Shown here: in pieces, positions 8,395-15,903 of the stretch
Numbering within the stretch: the first letter of the stretch is position 1
How the letters are laid out: each line of letters begins with the position of its first letter
NCBI RefSeq assembly: GCF_033097365.1
Contig: NZ_AP028461.1
Span: 10,505,501 to 10,569,500, forward strand
Length of the DNA stretch: 64,000 bases
Direction of reading: 5' to 3'
DNA from: Actinoplanes sichuanensis
GTDB lineage: Bacteria; Actinomycetota; Actinomycetes; Mycobacteriales; Micromonosporaceae
Notes under the pieces: generated by a model
Database searches by the model: none
What the model was told of the DNA's origin: nothing
What the model saw: the letters and a program-made list of their open reading frames with translations, nothing else
Made by a program: the position numbers and the translations under genes

Positions 8395-9444
8395 ATGTGG
8401 CGGGGTTTGATCGAGGCGTACCGGGACCGGTTGCCGGTCTCCGAAGCCACACCGGTGGTCTCGTTGCACGAGGGCAACACGCCGCTGGTGCCCGCGCCGG
8501 TGCTGTCCCAGCGGGTCGGCGCGGACGTCTACCTGAAGGTGGAGGGCGCCAACCCGACCGGTTCCTTCAAGGACCGCGGCATGACGATGGCCGTCTCCAA
8601 GGCGGTCGAGGAGGGCGCCAAGGCGATCATCTGCGCGTCCACGGGTAACACCAGCGCCTCCGCGGCCGCCTACGCGGCCCGGGCCGGCATCACCTGTGCG
8701 GTGCTCGTGCCGCAGGGCAAGATCGCGCTCGGCAAGCTGGCCCAGGCTCTGGTGCACGGCGCCCGCCTGCTCCAGGTGGACGGCAACTTCGACGACTGCC
8801 TGGCGCTGGCCTCGAAGCTGTCCCAGGACTATCCGGTGGCGCTGGTCAACTCGGTGAACATCTTCCGCCTGCACGGGCAGAAGACGGCCTCCTTCGAGAT
8901 CGTCGAAGCGCTCGGGGACGCGCCCGACATCCACTGCCTGCCGGTCGGCAACGCCGGCAACATCTCCGCCTACTGGATGGGCTACCAGGAGGACAAGGCG
9001 GCCGGGAACAGCTCGAAGCTGCCGAAGATGTACGGCTTCCAGGCTTCCGGTGCGGCCCCGATCGTCAACGGGGCGGTGGTCGAGCACCCGTCGACGATCG
9101 CCACCGCGATCCGGATCGGCAACCCGGCCAGCTGGACCAAGGCACTGGACGCGCGAGACGCGTCGGGTGGCCTGATCTCGGCGGTCACCGACCGGGACAT
9201 CCTGAACGCGTACCGGCTGCTGGCCCGTGAGGTGGGCGTCTTCGTCGAGCTGGGTAGCGCGGCCAGCGTGGCGGGTCTGCTTCAGCAGGCCGAGGCGGGG
9301 AAGATCCCGGCCGGCTCGCGGGTGGTCTGCACGGTGACCGGGCACGGCCTGAAGGACCCGGAATGGGCGATCTCGACGGCCCCGTCGCCGACCGTCATCG
9401 CGAACGACGCACTGCTCGCCGCGAAGGCCCTCGACCTGGCCTAG
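8395..9444 (+). CDS. thrC: Threonine synthase
   Basis: ThrC converts O-phosphohomoserine to threonine with PLP. The chosen ATG ([14 protein letters not shown]) has GTGAGGAG 8-10 bases upstream; an ATG at 8374 has no such site. The 349-aa length fits the short actinobacterial form. Visible are [12 protein letters not shown], the Schiff-base lysine in [13 protein letters not shown] (about Lys59), the phosphate-binding [17 protein letters not shown], and C-terminal [13 protein letters not shown]. The stop codon shares the palindrome CTAG with the stop of the convergent MarR gene, leaving no space for a terminator between them. Confidence 0.97.
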   Translation: MWRGLIEAYRDRLPVSEATPVVSLHEGNTPLVPAPVLSQRVGADVYLKVEGANPTGSFKDRGMTMAVSKAVEEGAKAIICASTGNTSASAAAYAARAGITCAVLVPQGKIALGKLAQALVHGARLLQVDGNFDDCLALASKLSQDYPVALVNSVNIFRLHGQKTASFEIVEALGDAPDIHCLPVGNAGNISAYWMGYQEDKAAGNSSKLPKMYGFQASGAAPIVNGAVVEHPSTIATAIRIGNPASWTKALDARDASGGLISAVTDRDILNAYRLLAREVGVFVELGSAASVAGLLQQAEAGKIPAGSRVVCTVTGHGLKDPEWAISTAPSPTVIANDALLAAKALDLA

Positions 9445-9944
9445 TTTTCCCCGGTTCCCGGATCGGCCGCAGCGTGGTCTGACAGACTGGCTGCGGCCTC
9501 TTCGGCTGCCTGGCATCCCGCTTCGCGGACCAGCAACTCCATGGCCTGGGCCACGATCGTGAGCTCCTCCGCTGAGAGCCGGCTGAGGAGTTCGCGCTGC
9601 TTCGCCACTCCTGCCGTGATGATGCCATCGATGACCTCGGTGCCCGCCCTCGTGAGTCCGATCCGGCGTACCCGCCGATCGTTCACGTCCTCCGTGCGTG
9701 TGATCAGGTCCTGCACGACGAGGCGGTCGACCATGCCACTGAGCGCCGCGGCGCCGACACCGAGCATCCGGGCGAGTTCGCCGCCGGCGAGGGTCCCGTG
9801 CCGGGACAGCAGCAGCATGATCTTGAGCTGCGACATCGTCAGATGTGACGAGAAGAGCGGGTCCGACCGGTCGTCGGCGAACAGGTGCTCGAGCTGGATC
9901 GACGAACCCATGATGTCCGCGATGAGCTTCTCTTTCTGGCCCAG
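9441..9944 (-). CDS. MarR-family regulator, possible CTG start
   Basis: This is a winged-helix MarR protein, typically a dimeric repressor that loses DNA binding when a ligand binds. Visible are [16 protein letters not shown], the recognition helix region [19 protein letters not shown], and the wing [16 protein letters not shown]. The frame stays open to an ATG at 10007, but that ATG has no ribosome site. AAAGGAG lies six bases before an in-frame CTG at 9944, which gives 167 aa. The gene is divergent from the RND pump at 10064, so that pump is its likely target. Confidence is high for the family and low for the exact start. Confidence 0.85.
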   Translation of the reverse strand: MGQKEKLIADIMGSSIQLEHLFADDRSDPLFSSHLTMSQLKIMLLLSRHGTLAGGELARMLGVGAAALSGMVDRLVVQDLITRTEDVNDRRVRRIGLTRAGTEVIDGIITAGVAKQRELLSRLSAEELTIVAQAMELLVREAGCQAAEEAAASLSDHAAADPGTGEN

Positions 9945-10063
9945 CGCCCGCTCCTTTTGTGACGTTCCTGTTGCTGGACGGTACCAGGGGGCCCGGTGAA
10001 AAACCATTTGTTCGTGTCATGCAAACTATCAGTATCGACCGAACCAATCTCGGGGGAGCGCCC

Positions 10064-13000
10064 ATGTCAGCTCTGACACGGCTCAGCCTTGCCAACCGAG
10101 GTCTCGTCGCCCTGATCGCTCTGGTGATCAGCGGCTTCGGGCTCTATGCGATCCCGTCCCTCAAGCAGCAGCTCTTCCCCTCGATCGAGTTGCCCGCCGC
10201 GTTCGTCAGCGCGGTGTTGCCCGGAGCCTCGCCGGAGACGGTCGAGGAGCAGGTGACGAAGCCGATCGAGGACGCGGTCAAAGGCATCGACGGCATCGAC
10301 ACCGTGACGTCGACCTCCCGCGAGAACGTCTCCAGCGTCGTGGTGATGTTCGAATTCGGTACGGACATCGAGTCCGCCGTCAACCAGGTCACCACCTCGA
10401 TCAACCGGATCCAGGCGCAGCTCCCGGAGAACGTCGACCCGCAGGTCTTCGCCGGTGGCACCGACGACATCCCGGCCATCGTGCTCGCCGCGTCCGGCGG
10501 TTCCGACGAGGCCGACCTGCTCCGCCGGCTCAACGAGACGGTCGTGCCGGAGCTCAACGGGATCGAGGGCGTCCGTGACACCCAGGTCACCGGGGCCCGC
10601 GCCAAGCAGGTGGTGATCACGCCCGACCTGCCGAAGATGGGTGCGGCGGGCGTCAACCCGTCCTCGTTGACCACGGTGCTGCAGGCCAACGGTGTCTCGA
10701 TCCCGGCCGGCGCGGTCACTCGGGACGACAAGTCGCTGACCGTGCAGGTCGGCACCCCGCTCACCTCGGTCGACCAGCTCAAGGACGTCTACCTGACCGG
10801 CTCCCGCGGCCCGGTCCGACTCGGTGACGTGGCCGCCGTCGAGAGCAAGCTGCCGCCCGCCGAGTCGTACACGCGGACCGACGGGGTGGACAGCCTCGGT
10901 ATCGCGGTCACCGCCCGGCCCGACGGCAACCCGGTCTCGATCTCCCACGAGGTCCGGGACATGCTCGACGAACTGCAGAAGAACTCCGGCGCCACGCTCA
11001 CCGTGATCACCGACCAGGCGCCGTATGTGGAGAGGTCCATCGAGAGCCTGACCACCGAGGGCCTGCTCGGCCTCGCGATGGCGGTCGTGGTGATCCTGGT
11101 GTTCCTGCTCAGCGTCCGTTCCACCCTGGTCACCGCGGTCTCCATCCCGCTCTCCGTGCTGGTCGCGCTGATCGCCCTGTGGGTCGGTGACTACACCCTC
11201 AACCTGCTGACCCTGGGCGCGCTGACGATCGCGGTCGGCCGGGTGGTGGACGACTCGATCGTGGTGCTGGAGAACATCAAGCGCCACCTCGAGTACGGCG
11301 AGGAGAAGGTGCACGCCATCCTCGGCGCGGTCAAGGAGGTGGCCGGTGCGGTGGTCGCCTCGACGCTCACCACGGTCGCCGTATTCGCCCCGATCGCCCT
11401 GGTCGGCGGTCTGGTCGGGCAGATCTTCTCGTCCTTCGCGATCACCGTGACGGTGGCGCTGCTGGCCTCGCTGTTCGTCTCGCTGACCATCGTGCCGGTG
11501 CTGGCGTACTGGTTCCTCAAGCCGCAGCCCGCGGGCGCCGACAACGAGGCGGTCCGCCGGGCCGCCGAGGAGAAGGAACTGCGCAACCCGCTTCAGCGCG
11601 GTTACCTGCCGGTGATCCGGTTCGCCACCACCTGGCGCTGGACCACCGTGCTGATCGGCATCGGCGTGCTGATCGGGACGTTCGCGCTCTCCACCCGTCT
11701 GGAGACCAACTTCCTCGACGAGTCGGGGCAGGACAGCCTGACCATCACCCAGGAGATGCCGCCCGGCACCAGCCTGGAGGCCACCAACGAGGCGGCGAAG
11801 AAGGTCGAGGGCGTCCTCGCGGCCCGCGCCGAGATCGAGACCTACCAGGTCAACGTCGGCGGCAACTCGGCCAACCCGTTCGCCGGCGGCGGCGGCTCCG
11901 GCACCGCCACCTACAACGTGGCGCTGAAGGAGGACGCCGACGCCGAGCAGGTCTCGGACGCGCTGCGCGAGCAGTTCGCCCAGCTGACCGACAAGGGCGA
12001 GATCAAGATCGGCCAGGAGAGCTCGGGGCTGGGCAGCAGCCAGCTCTCGGTGCAGGTCTCGGCGGCCGACAACGACGTGCTCGCCTCGGCCACCGAGCAG
12101 GTGCGGGCCGCGATGGCCGGGATCGCCGGTGTCACCGACGTGGACACCACCCTGGTGGCCACCGTGCCGCGGCTCGAGGTCGAGGTGGACCGCAAGGCCG
12201 CCGCGTCCGCCGGGCTCACCGAGGCGCAGATCGGCCAGACCGTGGCCGGCATGTTCCGCAGCGTCCCGGCCGGTCGGATCAGCGTCGACGGCAACAGCGA
12301 GGACGTGGTGATCTCGTTCGGTTCGGCGCCCGCCGACCCGGCCGCGCTGCGGGCCCTGCCGCTGACCACCCCACGCGGCATCGTGCCGCTGGACCAGGTC
12401 GCCGACGTCAAGGAGGTCGGCGGGCCGCCCACGATCAGCCGGAGCGACGGCAACCGGATCGCCAGCGTCACCGGTGCGGTCGTCGGCTCCGACCTGCGCC
12501 AGGTCAACGCCGACCTCACCAAGGCGCTGGACGCCCTCCAGACCCCGCCCGGCGCGGAGATCACCGTCGCCGGCGTCGGTGCCGACCAGGCGGAGGCGTT
12601 CGAGCAGCTCGGCCTGGCCGTGCTGGCCGCGATCGCGATCGTCTTCATCATCATGGTCGCGACCTTCCACAGCGTGCTCCAGCCGGTGATCCTGCTGGTG
12701 TCGATCCCGTTCGCGGCGACCGGCGCGATCGGCCTGCTGCTGATCACCGGCACCCCGCTCGGCGTACCTGCGCTGATCGGTGTCCTGATGTTGGTCGGCA
12801 TCGTGGTGACCAACGCCATCGTGCTGATGGATCTGATCAACCATTACCGGGCCCAGGGGTACGGCGTACAGGAGGCCGTGATCGAGGGCGGCCGGCACCG
12901 GCTGCGCCCGATCCTGATGACCGCGATCGCGACCATCTTCGCTCTGATCCCGATGGCGCTGGGTCTCACCGGCGAGGGCGGCTTCATCTCGCAGCCGCTG

Positions 13001-13327
13001 GCCATCGTGGTGATCGGTGGTCTGGTCAGCTCGACGCTGCTCACGCTGGTGCTGGTCCCGACGCTCTACACCATGGTGGAGAACCGCAAGGAGAAGAGCC
13101 GGGCCAAGCGTCAGGCCAGGCGGCTGCGCAAGGGACAGGCGGCCGGGACGCCGAAGCACGCCGCCGACGAGCCGGCCGACGACCTGGTGCCGGCCGGGGT
13201 GGCGCCGGACTCCAGCGGCGGCGCCCACGAGGCCCGGCCGGAGGGCGGTCGATCGGCGCTGCGGGGCTTCACCGATCAGTTCGAAGTGCTGAAGATGCCG
13301 CGTAAGCCGGCCAATCCGGCTGAGTAA
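10064..13327 (+). CDS. AcrB/HAE1-type RND efflux transporter
   Basis: This 1087-aa inner-membrane pump belongs to the ACR_tran (AcrB-like) RND family, with the signature N-terminus LANRGLVALIALVISGFGLY and two repeats. Each repeat has one helix, a large extracytoplasmic porter loop and a bundle of five to six helices (about 330-500 and 850-1020). GRVVDDSIVVLENI (about 405) is the TM4 motif with the proton-relay Asp pair equivalent. A charged cytoplasmic tail of about 70 residues follows. GGGGGAG before the ATG sets the start; upstream codons to 9959 are unsupported. No membrane-fusion partner or outer channel is present, as expected in a Gram-positive. It is probably controlled by the divergent MarR gene, and the substrate is unknown. 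Confidence 0.93.
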   Translation: MSALTRLSLANRGLVALIALVISGFGLYAIPSLKQQLFPSIELPAAFVSAVLPGASPETVEEQVTKPIEDAVKGIDGIDTVTSTSRENVSSVVVMFEFGTDIESAVNQVTTSINRIQAQLPENVDPQVFAGGTDDIPAIVLAASGGSDEADLLRRLNETVVPELNGIEGVRDTQVTGARAKQVVITPDLPKMGAAGVNPSSLTTVLQANGVSIPAGAVTRDDKSLTVQVGTPLTSVDQLKDVYLTGSRGPVRLGDVAAVESKLPPAESYTRTDGVDSLGIAVTARPDGNPVSISHEVRDMLDELQKNSGATLTVITDQAPYVERSIESLTTEGLLGLAMAVVVILVFLLSVRSTLVTAVSIPLSVLVALIALWVGDYTLNLLTLGALTIAVGRVVDDSIVVLENIKRHLEYGEEKVHAILGAVKEVAGAVVASTLTTVAVFAPIALVGGLVGQIFSSFAITVTVALLASLFVSLTIVPVLAYWFLKPQPAGADNEAVRRAAEEKELRNPLQRGYLPVIRFATTWRWTTVLIGIGVLIGTFALSTRLETNFLDESGQDSLTITQEMPPGTSLEATNEAAKKVEGVLAARAEIETYQVNVGGNSANPFAGGGGSGTATYNVALKEDADAEQVSDALREQFAQLTDKGEIKIGQESSGLGSSQLSVQVSAADNDVLASATEQVRAAMAGIAGVTDVDTTLVATVPRLEVEVDRKAAASAGLTEAQIGQTVAGMFRSVPAGRISVDGNSEDVVISFGSAPADPAALRALPLTTPRGIVPLDQVADVKEVGGPPTISRSDGNRIASVTGAVVGSDLRQVNADLTKALDALQTPPGAEITVAGVGADQAEAFEQLGLAVLAAIAIVFIIMVATFHSVLQPVILLVSIPFAATGAIGLLLITGTPLGVPALIGVLMLVGIVVTNAIVLMDLINHYRAQGYGVQEAVIEGGRHRLRPILMTAIATIFALIPMALGLTGEGGFISQPLAIVVIGGLVSSTLLTLVLVPTLYTMVENRKEKSRAKRQARRLRKGQAAGTPKHAADEPADDLVPAGVAPDSSGGAHEARPEGGRSALRGFTDQFEVLKMPRKPANPAE

Positions 13328-13340
13328 GCGGTACCGAATC

Positions 13341-13370
13341 GATGCCCGGTCCCCGGTGGGGCCGGGCATC
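13341..13370 (+). terminator. Long hairpin after the RND gene
   Basis: GATGCCCGG (13341-13349) pairs with CCGGGCATC (13362-13370), with an inner CCCC/GGGG extension, starting 13 bases after the RND stop. No U-tract follows. It separates the pump from the MFS gene, whose own -10 motif starts five bases later. Confidence 0.6.
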
Positions 13371-13374
13371 GTCA

Positions 13375-13380
13375 TATGGT
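13375..13380 (+). promoter_or_regulatory. -10 hexamer before the MFS gene
   Basis: TATGGT sits seven bases before GTG 13388, immediately after the RND terminator hairpin. It supports a leaderless GTG start rather than the ATG at 13376, which lies inside the hexamer. Confidence 0.4.
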
Positions 13381-13387
13381 CAGGTAC

Positions 13388-15157
13388 GTGCCAGCAGCCT
13401 TCCCGGTCCTTACCCGTAACCGTGACTTCCGCCGTCTGTTCGCGGCCGAGCTGGTGGTCTTCGGCGCCGACTGGTTCGTCATGGTCCCGCTGCTGGTGCT
13501 GCTCCCGGAGCTGACCGGCGGCGGCACCCTCGGTGCGATGGTGCTGGCCGTGGACACCGGCATCCTGGCGCTGCTGCTCCCGTGGACGGGCACGGTCGCC
13601 GACCGGGTGGACCGCCGGAAGATCCTGATCGTCTCGAACGCGGCGGCCTTCCTGTCGGTGCTGCTGCTGTTCGGGGTCCGGTCGGCGGCCACCGCCCCGC
13701 TGGCACTCGTCGCGGTCGGGGCGATCGCGGTGTCCAAGGCGTTCTACTCACCGGCCGCGTCGGCCGCGCTGCCGAACCTCGTGGACCCGGCGGACCTGGC
13801 CGCGGCGAACACCGTCGCCGGGTCCGCCTGGGGCACCATGACAGTGGTGGGCGCGTCGCTCGGTGGAGTCGTGAGCAGCGCTTTCAGCCCGTACGTCTGC
13901 TTCGCCGTGACGGCCGTCTGCCTGCTCACCGGAAGCCTTCTCACCGCCCTGATCCGACGGCCGATGCAGGCACCGCGCAGCGGTGGCGGCGAGCCGGTCC
14001 GGGCTCTGGCCGCACTGATGGAGTCGCTGCGCTACATCGGCGCCCGCCCGCGCCTGCGCGCCCTGGTGACGGTGAAGTCCGCGGTCGGGCTCGGCAACGG
14101 GGTGCTGACCGTGTTCCCACTGATCGCGGCGGCGCACGGGGTGGGCGCGTTGGGGGCCGGGCTGCTGTTCGCGCTGCGCGGCGCGGGCGCGCTGGTCGGC
14201 CCGCTGGTGATGCGCCCGGTGCTGAACCGCCCGTCCTGGCTGCTGCCCGGCCTGGCCCTGTCGATGGGGCTGTACGGTCTCGGTTATCTGGGTGTCGCGT
14301 TCACGCAGTGGTTTCCGTTGGTGGCCGGGTTGGTCTTCGTCGCGCACTTCGCCGGTGGCAGTAACTGGGTGCTGTCCAACTACGCCCTTCAGGGCGAGGT
14401 TCCGGACGCGCTGCGCGGCCGGGTCTTCGCCACCGACATGATGCTGGCGACGCTCGCCATCGCGGTGAGTCAGCTGGTCGCGGGCGCGGCCATCGACCGG
14501 GTCGAGCCACGCTGGATCATCGCGGGCTGCGCGTCGATCACTCTCACCTACGCGATCGGGTGGCGGATCGCGACCCGTCGGCTTCGTCCCTCGGCCGAGC
14601 CGACATTCGGGATTACCGGTACCGGGGAGCTTCCCCGAAATGATCACGCCCTAGCATGTGACGATGGGTTTGACCTTCGTCACCGGGCCGGTCTCCGTCA
14701 GCACGCCGGCGACCAGCGCCAATCTGGGCCCCGGCTTCGACGCTCTCGGCCTGGCGCTGACTCTGTACGACGACCTGTCGGCGCGGGTGACCGACGGCGG
14801 TTTCACCGTGACGGTGCTCGGTCAGGGTGCCGGGGATCTGCCGACCGGCGAGGACCATCTGGTGGTCCGGGCCATGCTGACCACCTTCGACGAGGTGGGC
14901 GTGCGCCCGCCGGGTCTGGCCGTCGAGTGCGTCAACCGGATCCCGCAAGCGCGTGGCATGGGCAGTTCGTCGGCGGCGATCGTCGGTGGCGTGCAGTTGG
15001 CCCGGGGCCTGATCGCCGGTGGTCTCGATCTGATCGACGACGAGGCCGCCCTGCGCATCGCGGCCCGCATCGAGGGCCACCCCGACAATGTCGCTCCATG
15101 CCTGCTCGGCGGGTTCACGGTGGCCTGGACGGAGCCGGGTGGAGCGCGGGCGGTTAA
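13388..15157 (+). CDS. MFS transporter with readthrough into thrB
   Basis: The first ~410 residues are a 12-helix major facilitator of the DHA3/enterobactin-exporter-like type. They start at FPVLTRNRDFRRLF, with GTVADRVDRRKILI as the loop 2-3 signature and the last helix ending near TYAIGWRIATRRLRP at about 14600. The frame then has no stop and runs 490 bases into thrB in a different frame, ending at 15157. That tail of about 165 residues is Arg/Gly/Pro-rich and looks like the shadow frame of thrB, not protein. Stops in the other two frames lie at 14641 (TGA) and 14652 (TAG), just before thrB. Either the tail is real or a frameshift (natural or assembly) removed the proper stop. I trust the transporter domain, not the tail. 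Confidence 0.75.
   Translation: MPAAFPVLTRNRDFRRLFAAELVVFGADWFVMVPLLVLLPELTGGGTLGAMVLAVDTGILALLLPWTGTVADRVDRRKILIVSNAAAFLSVLLLFGVRSAATAPLALVAVGAIAVSKAFYSPAASAALPNLVDPADLAAANTVAGSAWGTMTVVGASLGGVVSSAFSPYVCFAVTAVCLLTGSLLTALIRRPMQAPRSGGGEPVRALAALMESLRYIGARPRLRALVTVKSAVGLGNGVLTVFPLIAAAHGVGALGAGLLFALRGAGALVGPLVMRPVLNRPSWLLPGLALSMGLYGLGYLGVAFTQWFPLVAGLVFVAHFAGGSNWVLSNYALQGEVPDALRGRVFATDMMLATLAIAVSQLVAGAAIDRVEPRWIIAGCASITLTYAIGWRIATRRLRPSAEPTFGITGTGELPRNDHALACDDGFDLRHRAGLRQHAGDQRQSGPRLRRSRPGADSVRRPVGAGDRRRFHRDGARSGCRGSADRRGPSGGPGHADHLRRGGRAPAGSGRRVRQPDPASAWHGQFVGGDRRWRAVGPGPDRRWSRSDRRRGRPAHRGPHRGPPRQCRSMPARRVHGGLDGAGWSAGG
14652..14657 (+). promoter_or_regulatory. -10 hexamer giving a leaderless thrB start
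   Basis: TAGCAT lies six bases before ATG 14664. The same hexamer at the same spacing precedes argS. If used, thrB is transcribed from its own promoter inside the extended MFS frame. Confidence 0.4.
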
Positions 15158-15608
15158 GCTGACGCCGGCCGAGGGTGTGCGCCCGACGGTTTTCGTTCCC
15201 GCCGAGCTGGGGTTCACGGCTTCCGCTCGCGCCGCGCTGCCGGCCGAGGTGCCGCATCACGACGCCGCGTTCAACGCCGGGCGGGCCGCGCTGCTCACGC
15301 ACGCTCTCACCAGCGATCCGTCGCTGCTGTTCCCGGCCACCGAGGATCGTCTGCACCAGGGCTACCGTGCCCCGGGGATGCCGGCCTCGGCGGCCCTGGT
15401 GACGGCGTTGCGTTCGGCCGGGGTGGCCGCCGTGGTCAGCGGTGCCGGTCCCTCCGTGCTGGCGTTGACCGAGGTCCCGGGCGATTTCGCACCCGGTGCG
15501 CACTGGCACAGCGAAGTGCTGGGCGTGGATGACGCCGGTGCTCGTGTGAAAGGGGGTATGGTGGAACACGCCGAGCGGGGTCCTGTTGCCGCAGGTCGCA
15601 CGAGTTGA
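14664..15608 (+). CDS. thrB: Homoserine kinase
   Basis: ThrB phosphorylates homoserine with ATP to feed ThrC. This 314-aa GHMP-family kinase shows PATSANLGPGFDALGLAL at the N-terminus and the ATP-loop IPQARGMGSSSAAIVGGV (about 93-110). EGHPDNVAPCLLGGFTV and the C-terminal VVSGAGPSVLAL follow. GTG 14658 is an alternative start two codons earlier. The gene is separated from thrC by the MarR/RND/MFS block, so the usual hom-thrC-thrB unit is split, which fits the separate promoter motif. It ends inside the probable rho promoter. Confidence 0.96.
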   Translation: MGLTFVTGPVSVSTPATSANLGPGFDALGLALTLYDDLSARVTDGGFTVTVLGQGAGDLPTGEDHLVVRAMLTTFDEVGVRPPGLAVECVNRIPQARGMGSSSAAIVGGVQLARGLIAGGLDLIDDEAALRIAARIEGHPDNVAPCLLGGFTVAWTEPGGARAVKLTPAEGVRPTVFVPAELGFTASARAALPAEVPHHDAAFNAGRAALLTHALTSDPSLLFPATEDRLHQGYRAPGMPASAALVTALRSAGVAAVVSGAGPSVLALTEVPGDFAPGAHWHSEVLGVDDAGARVKGGMVEHAERGPVAAGRTS

Positions 15609-15615
15609 CTACGCT
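15586..15615 (+). promoter_or_regulatory. Candidate rho promoter
   Basis: TTGCCG (15586-15591) and TACGCT (15610-15615) are separated by 18 bases, a good sigma-70-type arrangement that overlaps the thrB stop. It would give a rho leader of about 280 nt. That leader (15609-15903) contains a 43-codon frame starting at ATG 15730 and ending at 15861, without a clear ribosome site, and otherwise nothing I recognise. A long leader fits known autoregulation of rho genes, but no attenuator could be defined. Confidence 0.4.
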
Positions 15616-15903
15616 CAAGACCTAGCACAGCCGCGAAGCAAGCGATCTCTGCGGTTCGGCGCACCCCCGAGATTTCTGGGCCTTCTGGCCTTTCTCAACT
15701 CTCATCAAGGCAAACGCCGGGCAGCATCCATGGATCGCTGCACTCGCCGAGACCTACCCGCCGGCAGTCGACGGGCAGGGATACCGTCGAGCTGCCGTGC
15801 TGCACGAACTCCCGCGCCGCTGTTGCGAAGCGGGTTCCGAGGGCACCCGGCCCAAGGCTGAAGTTCCGGGTGGACTCGGGCTTTTTCCGACGGAAGGAAT
15901 CCA

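Noticed and set aside
10067..13375. A 1102-codon minus-strand frame opposite the RND gene
   Set aside because: Composition rich in His, Arg, Asp and Gln, no recognisable domain, and it mirrors a gene with clear motifs. It is a typical shadow frame of a GC-rich gene.
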